A stretch of 64,000 nucleotides of DNA from Antedon mediterranea (GCF_964355755.1 NC_092677.1:8189001-8253000), one strand, 5' to 3'. Counted from the first letter of the stretch, positions 34,409 to 51,815 are shown. Notes: generated from the sequence alone by a model not told the origin. Translations and numbers: made by a program.

Positions 34409-37400
34409 TCAGGATGCAGTTGAAGTAAAAGGATCATCCTTGCCCAAGTGGTTTTCTTTAAAGTGTTGATCCACATTACATCTGGAGTTGCCTGTGAAAC
34501 TACATAGCTGGCAGCGCATCAGTTTATCTTCTTTTCTTTGATGCCGATGCATTTTTTTTGGTTCTGCTGTATGGAAATCACAATTCCAACAACATAATAC
34601 AGTTCTACCAGATTCACAGAGAATCTGTCTACTACACTGAAGTGTTACACCATTGAATTTAACAGGTTGGTCAGACACGCTCTGTGTAGGACTAGGCGCC
34701 ACGGAAGGTGCCTGTGAGGTTACAGGATTACTTTCATCAATTGGTAAGTACTTATTGTTTGTTCGTTGTGTGGCTGGAGATGGTGGCATTACCTGAGAAG
34801 GCGTATCAGGTAATGATGCTTCTTGGTTGGATGGTTTTGGCAAGGAAGTATTTGATGGCGGCTGAACTGATGGGGGCTGAACTGATGGAGTCGGTACAGA
34901 GCTTATTTGTCTACTAGTTGAATTACTAGCTGTAGAAACATTCAAAACTGCTGAAGAAATTGGAGCAGTGGTACTATTACTTTTTTCACTATTCTTATCA
35001 CAAGGTTGATTTAGAGCTGTAGTGTTAATTTGATTCCGACTAACACAATGTTCAGATGAAGGCCGCCTTGTTGGTAGTTGGGGAATTTCCGAAGATCTCC
35101 TTCTCATTGTTGGACATGTCATTTGGTTTTCTTGCAATGTGTTTCTAGGAAAAAGTGTATTTGGATTTGCAATAAGGTTTCGACGAGCAGAAAGATTAGC
35201 AATACTCTCAGAAGCTGTGTTAATCAAAGGATGAATGAGTGATTCTGATGAGGAAGTACTTCTAAGAGGTCGTCTGCTTAATGTCTCTGCAGCTGGCGGT
35301 GGTGTAACAATTGGCGACAATTGGGAGGATCCTGTAGCATCCCTTTCAGCTTGGATATCTGTTTGTATGTGTAAAGGTTCTGAATGATGTTGGATATTCA
35401 TTTCTGAACGACAGCCAGGCATGTGGTGCAGCGAGGATATATTGTTCATATTGAGAGAACTGCCAAAACCATTAAAATCTTGAGACGACGAAAGGTTGTT
35501 AAAACTGTTGTGTCTTGGAAGAGATGGAAAATATGGTTGAGCTGAAGTCCTTGAAGGAGAAGACAAGAGCCATGGTGAATTAAAGCTATTTGTTGTTGGA
35601 GAATGAGATGTTCTTATTCCTCCACTGCAACAAGAATCAGTTCGATCCTCTGGAAGATAGTGTAACGGATAAGAACTGTGAAGACGGTCTGAAAAACTTG
35701 GTGTTGTAGGAAGTCTAGGAATACTAGCTGGACTATACAGTAAATTATCATGCAAGTGCGTACTGGGAAAACTTCTTGGTGACATCAAATTGACATCAGG
35801 CGGATGTGGACTAGGACTCATAAACAAAGAACGGTGCATAGTGCTAAATGGTGGAGGTGGGACCAGAAGATGTCTTGAACTTGGCTGATGTAGTGACGGA
35901 TGTGGAGTGGTGTGAGGAGTTGATAAGTTACATTCTTGTAGATGACTCATGTGGTGATTTGCAAAAGCATGTCGGCCTAGTCCACCAGGCGATGGAAAAC
36001 GATGTGGGACATCACTTTGGCTGTTTAGCATATGTGGAAAATTGTATAACATTGGTCGGGGAGGAGGATTACGAGATTGAAGGCTTAAGTTTAGATCTGA
36101 AACAGCATGGTTTAAAACACCTGGTTGATTGATCTGCTGTTCTGTAGCATTAGGATGGCTTTGTACCAAGGGATTGTGAGAAAGTCTTTTATTCATTCCA
36201 GGTAAAATTCTGTCTGTAACTCTACTTCCATGGACTCTTGTAGGTGTATGAGAACCTAATGCATTGCACGATGTTCTAATATTTTGAGAATGTTCGACTT
36301 GACGAGGTTGAGTATTTAATGTTGATTCATTTGACGCTGTAATAGATTCTTGACTTAGTAAGGGACATCGAGGCTTTGATTTTTTTGTTATTGCACTATT
36401 TGATGGAAATTTTGATGATGAGGAAGGTAAGTTGCTTATCAAAGGAACTGTCTGAATTGTTGTTGAACTAGACTGTACCGTTCCAGAATGTGTTGAGTCA
36501 GAATTATTACTAAGTTGACCTTTTGATGTTGGTGTCGGAAGATCTTGGTTTACATAATTTGGTTGTCTACAAGTATTCTTTGAAGTTGTATTTGTATGAT
36601 TTTGTTCTCTGTGAATATCAGTCCAAGGAGCAGTTGCTATCAGATTATTTCTTTGGTGGGTGTGGGAAGGATAGTCTCTAGGGCAACTGCCTACCATATT
36701 ACTACCATGTGCCTGTGAAATCATTTGTGACCAATTTCTCATTGGTGGTGATTTTTCGACATTTTCTCTGTGAGGTCTATTCAAATACTCTGTTGTTCTT
36801 TTAGATTGCAAACTACTTTGTGGACAGATAACGTTTCGGTTGTTTGAACTTCCTGATCCTCTTTCTTCATTTGGTCTAATTGGAAAATTCCTTATACTTG
36901 AGCCAGTACCACTAAAAATCATATCACTATTGCCTCTGTTTTCAAAGGAGACATTGTGACCGGCAGAGGAATTTAACTGTGTTGGTGCTGAAGAGTGTTC
37001 AGACGTGCGTGATCTTGTTTGAAAATTTGTGTCAGCAATTCCTGTTGTTAACCTTTCAGACGTTTTTGCTTGAGAAGTATTATTTGAATTAGTTAATGTG
37101 GTGGTAATATATTGTCTGTCACGAATAGAATCAATTCTCCCTACTGTACTGGACGATGTGTTCACAATTGAATTGGAAAATAGATTGCGACCTGTACTTG
37201 TAGAAGATCTGCTTCCAGTTAATGTACTGTTTGATACTTGAAAATGTTCAGATGTGCCACCACAAGCACCGCTTTGCTCAGATGTCTTTTCAGAAGCAAC
37301 TATTTCAGTTGGAGTCACTACTGATGTTTGATGACATATTGGTCTTACTGATTGCGGTGGTAAAGGATTTTTATGACTTAAACGTTGCATAGGAGGTGGT

Positions 37401-38971
37401 GAAACGATATTGTCATTTGACATCGGGCATGATACAGACATTCTTGTGTTTTGCAAGGTGGTAATTGAAGTATTAGCATGTGACTGCATAGCAGCTGTTC
37501 TACCATTGATGGAAGATGGCTGCGGCGATGGATTGACTCTATTTTGACATTCAGTTTCAGGTCTTGTTCTTTCTTCTGGCATGGAAGCAACAGCCCTTGA
37601 AGACACAGACAAAAATTCAACTGATGATGTCTTTTTTGGTTTCTGAGAATGTGATTTTTCCACAGTAGATGCAGATCTTTGATTAGAAGGAACAGTTTGA
37701 GAAATTTGGAAATTGTTTCTAATATTTGCATGTACAGCTGAAGATATGGAACAAGTAACAGGTACCAATGATGAAGGTGCGGGTGGTAGGGAAGAATTAT
37801 TAGTTGGATTTATTTGTGTTTCAAATGAAATGTTAGGTGAACTATCCATTGAATTAAGTGTTCTATTCTCTGCTACAGTGTTTCTGTTGGACGCACTTAC
37901 ACTTTTTGAAGAAATTTTTTCTGGTTCGACTTCGCACCTTTTTGATTGGTGATCTGGTGGATTAACAGTTCGTTCTTTGGTGGAATTTGAAGACAAATCG
38001 CTAGCAGGAACATGTGTTGGTACAGAAGTAGGTTTAGATAATGGTGCAGCAGAAGAAAGATTATGGCTTCTGGAATGTTTACTACTGTATGATTCCATTG
38101 AATTACTATGCAAGGAAGGTGCTACACTGGAAGAAAACCGTGCAAAATGCGGTGAAGATTCACAGCTTGATGTAACCGGAGTAGCAAGTTGTTTCTCAGA
38201 AGCAACTGACCAATTCATTAAATGGAAGCTGTTGTTCTGTCGTGCCGTTTTCTCTGCAATTTGACTATATGTTCCTGGACTATTTAGCAACATACTATAC
38301 TTATATTTCTCTGGTCTTAGTTTCAAAATGTCTTTTATGTTAGATGGAAGACTGGCATTTAGTGGTAGGATAGGAACTTGTGCAGATTTTCCTTTGTAAG
38401 GAGGTGTATAGTTACCATCTTTATTCTTTTCTAAACAGCAATTTCTATTTGAACTGCAGTCACAAGATTTGCAATCTGTTCTCTCAATGTCTTTCTTACA
38501 ACATGGTTCATTATGACAATGACAGGTGTTTTTAGTTGGCTTTGTACAAATAATTGGTTGTGCATTTGACTTTCCACAGTTACAATGTCCACATCCAACA
38601 GGGATAACAAATGAATAGTTTGCAAGAACAGGCATAGTGTTGCAACTGTTCATGGCAACCAACGTTGGTGTATGTAACATAACAGGAAGATTTGACATTA
38701 CATGCATATGCGGTGGAGACATTAATAACATTTGTTTTCCCGAATCCGGAGCTGCACCATGTTTAAACTTACAGCCATCATTCTCTTCCAGAAAGGAACT
38801 TTTAACAGGCAGTGTCGCCAACACCACTGCTTGATGCTGGTCTTTTTTCAAGGTGGGTTTCGGAGCAATGGGTTTAAATTTCTTTCTGCAAAAGTCATCG
38901 ATCCTTGGCTTTGAATTATGATCAAAATCATCTTCTAATGGCCTCTTCTTGGAGTAATTTTCAAAAGACAT
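34409..38971 (-). CDS. Large, mostly disordered zinc-finger protein, single 4.5 kb coding exon
   Basis: Predicted 1,520 residues. The start is MSFENYSKKRPL at 38971; the frame is open 54 bases further, but a splice acceptor (TTTTACCAG, exon from 38997) lies between, so the upstream Met is intronic. The N-terminus has two basic clusters (KKRP, RKKFKP) that could be nuclear signals and a cysteine-rich segment, residues 127-179, with 13 Cys. Residues about 230-1440 are low-complexity, rich in Ser, Asn, Pro, Thr and Gln. At the C-terminus are two finger-like units: 1461-1477, an irregular CWNC then HRH; and 1487-1508, a regular C2H2 (C-X2-C-X12-H-X4-H). This suggests a nuclear nucleic-acid-binding role, but I do not recognise the family. 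Just after the stop lies a good donor-like AA-GTGAGT (34402), so a 3' untranslated intron is possible. No introns interrupt the coding part, unlike the neighbours. Confidence 0.85.
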   Translation of the reverse strand: MSFENYSKKRPLEDDFDHNSKPRIDDFCRKKFKPIAPKPTLKKDQHQAVVLATLPVKSSFLEENDGCKFKHGAAPDSGKQMLLMSPPHMHVMSNLPVMLHTPTLVAMNSCNTMPVLANYSFVIPVGCGHCNCGKSNAQPIICTKPTKNTCHCHNEPCCKKDIERTDCKSCDCSSNRNCCLEKNKDGNYTPPYKGKSAQVPILPLNASLPSNIKDILKLRPEKYKYSMLLNSPGTYSQIAEKTARQNNSFHLMNWSVASEKQLATPVTSSCESSPHFARFSSSVAPSLHSNSMESYSSKHSRSHNLSSAAPLSKPTSVPTHVPASDLSSNSTKERTVNPPDHQSKRCEVEPEKISSKSVSASNRNTVAENRTLNSMDSSPNISFETQINPTNNSSLPPAPSSLVPVTCSISSAVHANIRNNFQISQTVPSNQRSASTVEKSHSQKPKKTSSVEFLSVSSRAVASMPEERTRPETECQNRVNPSPQPSSINGRTAAMQSHANTSITTLQNTRMSVSCPMSNDNIVSPPPMQRLSHKNPLPPQSVRPICHQTSVVTPTEIVASEKTSEQSGACGGTSEHFQVSNSTLTGSRSSTSTGRNLFSNSIVNTSSSTVGRIDSIRDRQYITTTLTNSNNTSQAKTSERLTTGIADTNFQTRSRTSEHSSAPTQLNSSAGHNVSFENRGNSDMIFSGTGSSIRNFPIRPNEERGSGSSNNRNVICPQSSLQSKRTTEYLNRPHRENVEKSPPMRNWSQMISQAHGSNMVGSCPRDYPSHTHQRNNLIATAPWTDIHREQNHTNTTSKNTCRQPNYVNQDLPTPTSKGQLSNNSDSTHSGTVQSSSTTIQTVPLISNLPSSSSKFPSNSAITKKSKPRCPLLSQESITASNESTLNTQPRQVEHSQNIRTSCNALGSHTPTRVHGSRVTDRILPGMNKRLSHNPLVQSHPNATEQQINQPGVLNHAVSDLNLSLQSRNPPPRPMLYNFPHMLNSQSDVPHRFPSPGGLGRHAFANHHMSHLQECNLSTPHTTPHPSLHQPSSRHLLVPPPPFSTMHRSLFMSPSPHPPDVNLMSPRSFPSTHLHDNLLYSPASIPRLPTTPSFSDRLHSSYPLHYLPEDRTDSCCSGGIRTSHSPTTNSFNSPWLLSSPSRTSAQPYFPSLPRHNSFNNLSSSQDFNGFGSSLNMNNISSLHHMPGCRSEMNIQHHSEPLHIQTDIQAERDATGSSQLSPIVTPPPAAETLSRRPLRSTSSSESLIHPLINTASESIANLSARRNLIANPNTLFPRNTLQENQMTCPTMRRRSSEIPQLPTRRPSSEHCVSRNQINTTALNQPCDKNSEKSNSTTAPISSAVLNVSTASNSTSRQISSVPTPSVQPPSVQPPSNTSLPKPSNQEASLPDTPSQVMPPSPATQRTNNKYLPIDESNPVTSQAPSVAPSPTQSVSDQPVKFNGVTLQCSRQILCESGRTVLCCWNCDFHTAEPKKMHRHQRKEDKLMRCQLCSFTGNSRCNVDQHFKENHLGKDDPFTSTAS

Positions 38972-39226
38972 GTTTGATTTTTTTTTTTTCAAAATGCCTG
39001 GTAAAATACAAAAATAGAATGTCAATATTTTCTGAATATGAGTGGCTGATGCAAGAGATTTTACCAGAATATATGGAAAAATATGAATTACGCTATCATA
39101 ACTATGACAATAGAAATAAATTTTAATTAATGGTTAAATTACTATACAGTACACACACTCAGAAAGGTACTATTTAATTAACTTTCTCTACTGTTCACTA
39201 TACATGTACCTTGATTTTTTTTTAGT

Positions 39227-39566
39227 CTATAGTTCACTATGTCGGTCTGTCGGTATCACTATGCGTTTTAGCACGCGACTTATGGCTGTTGGCCTTGTTT
39301 TCTATTTATTACCCTTTTATCTACAGTAGTTTGTTCACCAAAATAAGAATTCAACTTTGATATAAATGATTTTGTAATAGATATACAGGTACAGGTATAG
39401 TTAATACCTGTAGTACAGGTGTCAACTATTTTGTGACATCTATTTTTGATTAGACTATTAATATCATTAGGTTAGTGCGCACCGATTAAAAACAAGGCCA
39501 ACAGCCATAAGTCACGTGCTAAAACGCAGTGATACCGGACCGACAGACCAACATAGTGAACTATAG
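39227..39566. mobile_element. Foldback/MITE with about 77 bp inverted ends
   Basis: CTATAGTTCACTATGTCGG at the left and its near-complement at the right are the ends; pairing runs about 77-80 bp, through GGCTGTTGGCCTTG. AGT flanks both sides (39224-39226, 39567-39569), a possible 3 bp target duplication, though this is weak. It lies in the 5' untranslated intron of the zinc-finger gene. Confidence 0.85.
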
Positions 39567-39619
39567 AGTCGCGTATGTGAATACGACCCTGAACATAGCA
39601 AAACATTGTAAACATTACC

Positions 39620-39671
39620 TGCAAATCAAAGGTGTACTTCGACATCTGAATGGCTAGTCTCTTCGGAAAGC
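39620..39671 (-). other. 5' untranslated exon of the zinc-finger gene (with a small upstream ORF)
   Basis: The minus strand shows ATTTTGCAG, a 52-base exon, then GCAG-GTAATG. Spliced to the acceptor at 38997 it reads ATG TCG AAG TAC... through TTGCAG and then meets TGA in the next exon, an 11-codon upstream ORF that ends before the main start. Splice sites are good; no transcript evidence is available. Confidence 0.6.
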
Positions 39672-41126
39672 TGCAAAATGAAATGCATATAAACTGTTAA
39701 TAATGCTCATCTTCATAGTGTTATCATGGTTCATGTGATATGAGTAAAACAGCTGCAATCCCCATCACTCATAATTTTTTTAGATGTTTAAACCTAATAT
39801 GTTCAAGGTCACACATCATTATAACAACATAGACTGAGTGATCCATCTGAATCACCTGCCAAGAACTAAAATACTACATTTCATACCATACTTCAAACCA
39901 GAAAAACTCATCAATTATCTCAACTATTCTGGTGGTAAAGTCATCAAATGTGACAGCATTCTAAGTGATGAATTACTGTAGGCATTTGAATTTTTGTTAT
40001 TGCTGTCATATACAAATGTGAATAATTCAAAGATTTATGTAAAGTCGGTTTAATTAACATGCTAAGTTAGACAGAACAGTCACTGAATAGTCTTGGGCTA
40101 GACTAGTGCTTTATCCAGTAACCCAGATATTGTCAGACTCCCTGAGATACCTACAGTACAGTAGCAATAAGATTAAGAGTATATACTTGGTGCGAAATGT
40201 CTATCTTATTACAGCTTAACTCATCAAAACCAAATAAAAGTGATTGACTCGTGCCGTGTAGAGTAAGTGATTCATTTGGTAAGTTTATTTAAAAAACAAA
40301 TTGTTGTTTGACTACCTGTTAATTATTGGGTAAAAAGTCATTTGTGGAACAGATTTCATAAAACAAAATAGATTAATATGAGGAATTTCATTTCTAATTA
40401 GTAATTACAGTACATTATATTACAGTAAGAATGTACTATTAATTCAGTGCTTTCAGGCTAAATAAAAAACTGTTAATTTCACGTAAAGAATTTGGATTTA
40501 TTTCTTGATGAGGAGATATAGTATACTAGTCATTGTGATATGTTACGTAACTGTTTACACACTTACTGTAGGAACACTTGATGATCACAATGAGACACAG
40601 TGTTTGTTGATGGACAAATTGAAAATACTAATCTGTGCAATCAATTCTTTTTAAACTGAATATTAACATTTTTTGGAAAAAAATATTACCCTAAATCATG
40701 TGGCTCCAAAATGTGATAAGGGAGGGGACATAAAACTAACAATTGTATTTATTTGGCCTTACTATAACTTCGACCATATGATTATAAATATCACAACATT
40801 TTATTATAAGATATGATGGTACTGAAGGGCACTTAACTAAACACACCATGTATGTAAACCTAAATGAGAGAGTGGCAAGATTTTTTGCTATTCAATGATC
40901 AACGCTCTACGCTCTAAATTTGAGTACACTGCATGCTAACATTATATTTATATATTTGAGATTTAATTGTATTTTTATACATTTTTAAGGTAAAAAAACA
41001 AAATACAAAACAAAATACTGATTATGTTTATTCAGAAGAGCCTAAAGTGTGATTCGATGTTTAACTCGTTAATCATCACATAATAATACTAATAATTATT
41101 AATAGTATTTTTACTGATTTAATTTA
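39672..41126. other. Gene-free stretch upstream of the zinc-finger gene
   Basis: AT-rich, no exon or repeat structure that I can support. If the zinc-finger gene has its promoter in the CpG-rich block at 41.96-42.14 kb, this is part of its first intron. Confidence 0.5.
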
Positions 41127-41876
41127 CGCTGTGGTTAGGATTCCGGCACCGGAACTCAACTGCCCACCGTTAGGGAATCCGACATGCTATTGCGCATGCC
41201 CAGAGCTCTGGGAAGTGAATTATAGCTTGCACTAATAATAGTGCCACACCACGGAGAGTCGGAGTGTTATAGGGATTTACTGTAGCCTAGATAGTCGTTG
41301 CGCGAGCGAGAGAGCGATGGATGAAACTTGGCCTATGCCATACATGAATTAATAATTAAAATATGACTACGCCACGCGTTAAAATAATTATAATGATATT
41401 AATAAGTATCAGTATCTATCTAAGAATCGTAATGCTGTTTTTAGCGTTGCGACCCTGACTTCCCGAACAGTTTTTTCACATCCACGCGGTGGCTGCCGTC
41501 AACAAATCAACTTGTGATTGCATGTTGTATATGTACAGTATAATGCGTTATGAAAAATCATAAAACTAGTCATGTAATTATATAATTCATAATGATATGA
41601 ATTTTATATATGAATGAAGCAACCACTTTTTAATTACAAAATAAATACTATAGGCCCACTGGTCACGTAGTCTAACTGGTAGCCCTAGCCTAGAATAGTG
41701 GATCCCATATTAGAAGGCATCTAGGCTAGTTCGCCGTGTGGCGCAGCTATGAAATAATCCATCGCTGTTGATAAGTATAGAGTCGCCGATTACCTCGCTC
41801 TGGGCATGCGCAATAGCGTGTCGGAATCCCTAACGCTGGGCAGTTGAGTTCCGGTGCCGGAATCCTAACCACGGCG
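41127..41876. mobile_element. 750 bp non-autonomous DNA transposon with 9 bp target duplication
   Basis: Ends are inverted repeats of about 85 bp, starting CGCTGTGGTTAGGATTCC at the left and CGCCGTGGTTAGGATTCC (complement) at the right, with few mismatches. TTTAATTTA is repeated exactly at 41118-41126 and 41877-41885. The interior has no gene. As with 16916-17330, a 9 bp duplication points to Mutator- or Merlin-type transposition, though the end sequence differs. Confidence 0.92.
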
Positions 41877-41959
41877 TTTAATTTAAACTGGCTTGCATTT
41901 GTAATAAATTATAACATTATGTACTTGATACTTTGTTATATCATAGGGCACTACCGGGC

Positions 41960-42140
41960 GTAGATTAGTATTACCGGTTTATGCCGCACTTCCACCGTCC
42001 GCGTCGTAGTGGCTCTACGTAGGAGGCCTTCTCCGGGCGCGACTCACGGCTTCACCTTATAGCTTGTTTGCTTAAAATACCAGCACTCTTCTTGCTTGCC
42101 GTTCTGAGCTGAGCTAGGTAGGGCCTAGCCTCTCGCGCCT
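41960..42140. promoter_or_regulatory. CpG-rich block, candidate promoter
   Basis: This stretch has many CG dinucleotides in an AT-rich, CG-poor region. It lies between the minus-strand zinc-finger gene and the plus-strand HSF5-like gene, so it could be the start region of either. No TATA or initiator is clear. Confidence 0.45.
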
Positions 42141-42338
42141 AGAATACAAATACACCTATACAATATAGTATATATTTACATCTTTTAGAAACTTTAAAAT
42201 TAATTTACAAATTGATCTTACTGTCATTTTTAAAGATGCCATAATTAAATGAAATATATTTCTCGGATTCTACCACAAGTAAAGCAATCTCCACCAAAAG
42301 CAGCCATACTTGTTGTTTGGATAGCGATTAATTGGTCT

Positions 42339-42353
42339 CCTCCAGGGGGCGCC
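42339..42353 (+). promoter_or_regulatory. CTCF-like motif
   Basis: CCTCCAGGGGGCGCC closely fits the core CTCF consensus of animals (CCASYAGRKGGCR). It sits between two divergent genes, a usual place for such a site. Binding cannot be shown from sequence. Confidence 0.5.
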
Positions 42354-42774
42354 TGTTAAGATCGCTAAATATTATTATTTTCAGAGGTTTGTTGAAATTA
42401 ACTTCTGTTTTTGGAATACAATAATACAATCCTTATATATTAATTACTAAGGCTGGAAAATTAGTAAATTAAGAATCGAAAACATAACATACAAATATAA
42501 AGTAATAATGATACAGATAAAATCATTTTGGCTTAAGCCGACCAAAAAATAATAATAAAAGCCATCAAGATTAAAGAACTAAAATAAAACTTCATAAAGT
42601 AGGGACTTACTATTAAGTTTAGCAAAGCGAATTAATGCGCTTTTTTCACACGCGAATACTGCATAGGAACGCGACTTCCGCGTAGTGCGCACCACATCCG
42701 GAACAGAAGACGCATATCATTTCGACCAATTGATTAGAAGCACGCGCACTCAATTATTCTTCAAAACGAACTTG

Positions 42775-43002
42775 ATGTGTTCGACACACTTTCCTCGGAA
42801 CTTCGGACAGCAGAGTGGATACCCAATTCTCCCTTCGTCGAACATTGGAAGACATTCCGCGACCACAAAGGGGCGATGCGTGTGCCAAATCACTTTCCCA
42901 GCCTCGTCGTTAGTTCCACAACATTTCCAGGTAAATTGTGGAGGTTGGTTAATAACAATTTATTTCGTTCTATACAATGGTCTCCGGAAGGAACCAGTGT
43001 AG
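42775..43002 (+). promoter_or_regulatory. Overlapping upstream ORF on the HSF5-like mRNA
   Basis: An ATG at 42775 opens a frame running to 43002, past the likely HSF start at 42876 and in another frame. If the transcript starts upstream of 42775, ribosomes that begin here would miss the HSF start, so it could hold translation low. Confidence 0.45.
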
Positions 43003-44448
43003 TAATAAACAGCGGCTTATTCAAACGTGAGGTGTTGAGTGGGGGTGAGTATGGAGTGTTCAAGACCACCAATTTTACCAGCTTCATCCGTCAGCTGAAC
43101 CTCTATGGATTTCGGAAAACCAATATTTGTTCTAAAGTTGCTGGAGATGATTCTTCGGCAGTCCATTATTTTCAACACACGTATTTTATCAGAAATAGAT
43201 CTGATCTTCTCTGCAATGTACGCAGATCCAACACCGGCACCAAGAGCAGGAGATATGAAAACTACAATTTATATAATCAGTCATTCTTAGGTATCCAGCA
43301 GCAACATGCAAATGGAGCTGTCTATTCGCTGCTGATGACAGATGATAGTAATAACAATAATGTTTATCCATATTACATGAGCAATAACAATTCAAACAAC
43401 AACGAAGGAAGTCAACATGTATCAAGTAAGTATCCATCATGGTAAGATTAAACTGTAGGTCTCTCGATGACTGAACTTGATTGATTCATCGGTAAATTGA
43501 TGGAGAATAGGCCTAGGCCTATAAACAAATCTAATTGTATTAATTTTGTATGATGAATGAATTATTATAGGGGAAATGGAATGGATGTTTTGTTTAACCT
43601 CAATTGGGTTTGTTGATTGGTCAAATGGTCATATATTGCTACTGATCAATAACTGTTTCAAAATAAACTTTTTACATTTGCTTCCAATAGTGAGTCATCC
43701 GATGCGATCGAGTCGGTACAGTCCTTATCCAGTTCATCATAGCGCTGCACATCAGATGTACCGACAAGAAGGACAGACACCTTCAAATTACGAGGGGATC
43801 AGACGTGTTGATCAATCTTCCATGACTGGTTTTCCATCAATCGAAGACACAATAGAGTTGACTGCACTGCTCTCTGCTAATGGCATATGTCTACCAAGAT
43901 ATCAAAGTACGAGTAATGCCTTTTCGACGCCTGTTATGACCAGCGATGTACAGCATACGAACTATCCTGCAGGTTTGCAAACAGAAAGACGAGAGCGAAT
44001 ACAGAGACGGTATGTTGTCCAAGAAGACATACAAACACTTTGCAGCCCTAACATGCAAGGTAAATTAATTATACAGCTACAACATTATACTTATTGAGAA
44101 ATCAGTACAATTAACGATGACATGGAGTTGACAGAAGACGGTGACGACGAAGATGAGGATCCTTACACGCTCTCGCTCTCCCCCTGAGTCACAATATATC
44201 CTTACATTTTAATTTTTTTTACAGATACTAATACATTATCCTCCATCAATGAACTCATCCGGAAATCCTCTAAAGTACCTTCTCTTGTACCTTCGACTGT
44301 CAGCAGCCACAGCACCACCAGCTACAGTCTTCCAGTTGCCCCATTCATACATCAACGTTACAACATTGATCAGACACAGACGTCTAAATCACAAAAAGCA
44401 ACGACTCAAGAACCGTCTAACGTGGGTAACACAAATGAAGCAAAATGA
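42876..44448 (+). CDS. HSF5: Heat shock transcription factor, HSF5-like (three exons)
   Basis: Predicted 380 residues. Exons: 42876-43425, 43691-44059, 44225-44448, GT-AG, each joined in phase 1. The heat-shock-factor DNA-binding domain spans residues about 17-118: FPGKLWRLVN begins helix 1, and the recognition helix region is FTSFIRQLNLYGFRK (67-81). The wording KTTNFTSFIRQLNLYGFRK and the later HYFQHTYF-IR are closer to vertebrate HSF5 than to HSF1/2/4 or HSFY. There is no leucine-zipper trimerisation region, as in HSF5. Residues about 154-180 are Asn-rich and the rest is Ser/Thr-rich. I chose 42876 because it is the first in-frame ATG and places 16 residues before FPGKLW, like human HSF5 from memory; the frame is open to 42738 without another ATG. 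Human HSF5 is longer (about 600). Known HSF5 is germline-linked. Poly(A) signal AATAAA at 44924. Confidence 0.85.
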
Positions 44449-45671
44449 ATGTTAGTGACTCTCGGTTTTTGACAAAAACCTAAGAAAGTTGTTACCATAC
44501 GCTGCCTCTTGGTGGTGAAGTTCCATAGGCCTAATTCAAATTAGTCAGGATAATTAGGCCTACCAATCAATAATGAATATTTTAACGACATTCATAATAT
44601 TCATTTACTCAGAACCCTAACACTTTTGTAAAGATAGAAATAGATAGATGAATAAAAAAAATCGTCGAGATTGGAAACGAAAAAAAAAAATTAAAATACA
44701 TTTTTTCATTGATTTGATCTCCCTCTCTCTGCTTATGATCCTTAACGAGACGTATGGACCCTAATTATAATTTGCATTGTACTATGTGTATTTTATTGTT
44801 TTACTATTTAGGCCTCTTATACGTTTTTGACTATAAATATACTCCATCTTATTTAGTTGTTTCTGATTTTAGCATTCGAAACATTTGAAATATATTTTTG
44901 TAGTCCCATTTATTGTATTGTTGAATAAATGGTGTCTCTAGTATGCATGTTTTATAATGTTGTGTTTTTTCATGACCGTACTGGTGAGTACATTATGGTA
45001 GAGAGGAGAAGGGGATTATAATTTATAATGGAAGAATCGGCCAATTTTAGAAGATAAGATCAAGCATCCCAAGTTGAATGAGAAACCAATAAATTACCAA
45101 CTGAAACGGCCAGTCGGTCATTCGATCGGTTACGTAAATAAAATTATTCTGAAAAAATTGTCACATAGTTATTAACCGGGTTTTTTTTTTGTCTTTTTAT
45201 AAGTGAAAACATTTTTTTCTACAGAGGTAATTCACTTTATTAAAACTGCGAAATGGCCTAGTCTATTCAAAGTCTTTTTTCCCTTAATTAATAATATTAT
45301 TTCTTCCCCCCACTGGGTGACACATCTTTAAGAGTAACTACATATTATCGTAATTACTTCGAAGTTGCCTACGTTTTCATTACTGTAACATGAGATATTT
45401 TGTATTTGTGAGTATGCTTAATACAATTATGTTTAGATATTATACAGTACAACAATATTAAAATGGTACTTAAAATATATTTATTATATAAACTGGGTTT
45501 TATCTTTGGTATCTTTTTGATGAGTTGTGTGAAGTACCCACAATGCAATAGTATATCATGACGTCATATATGTACGATCATCATCGGATCGTCGCCGTGA
45601 AAAAAAAGACATTAGAGTACGTGGATTTTTCGAGGAGGGAATAATCATTCTCATTTTTAAAAGCATCTAAA
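44449..45671. other. Intergenic region, HSF5-like 3' end to RAB2A start
   Basis: The HSF5-like 3' untranslated region with AATAAA at 44924 comes first. The RAB2A promoter must lie before 45672: CGTCATATATG and the CG-bearing GGATCGTCGCCGTG near 45560-45600 are close to the start. Nothing else is seen. Confidence 0.55.

Positions 45672-51815
<6,144 letters not shown>

Noticed and set aside
35848-38914. Several plus-strand open frames of 60-95 codons
   Set aside because: Antisense shadows of the long zinc-finger exon.
42685-42774. Upstream extension of the overlapping frame before the HSF5-like gene
   Set aside because: It starts at GTG; eukaryotic start would be the ATG at 42775.
44249-44455. 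Open frame beginning MNSSGNPLK in the last HSF5-like exon
   Set aside because: Wrong frame; the frame joined from exon 2 starts DTNTLSSINELIRK and is the coding one.
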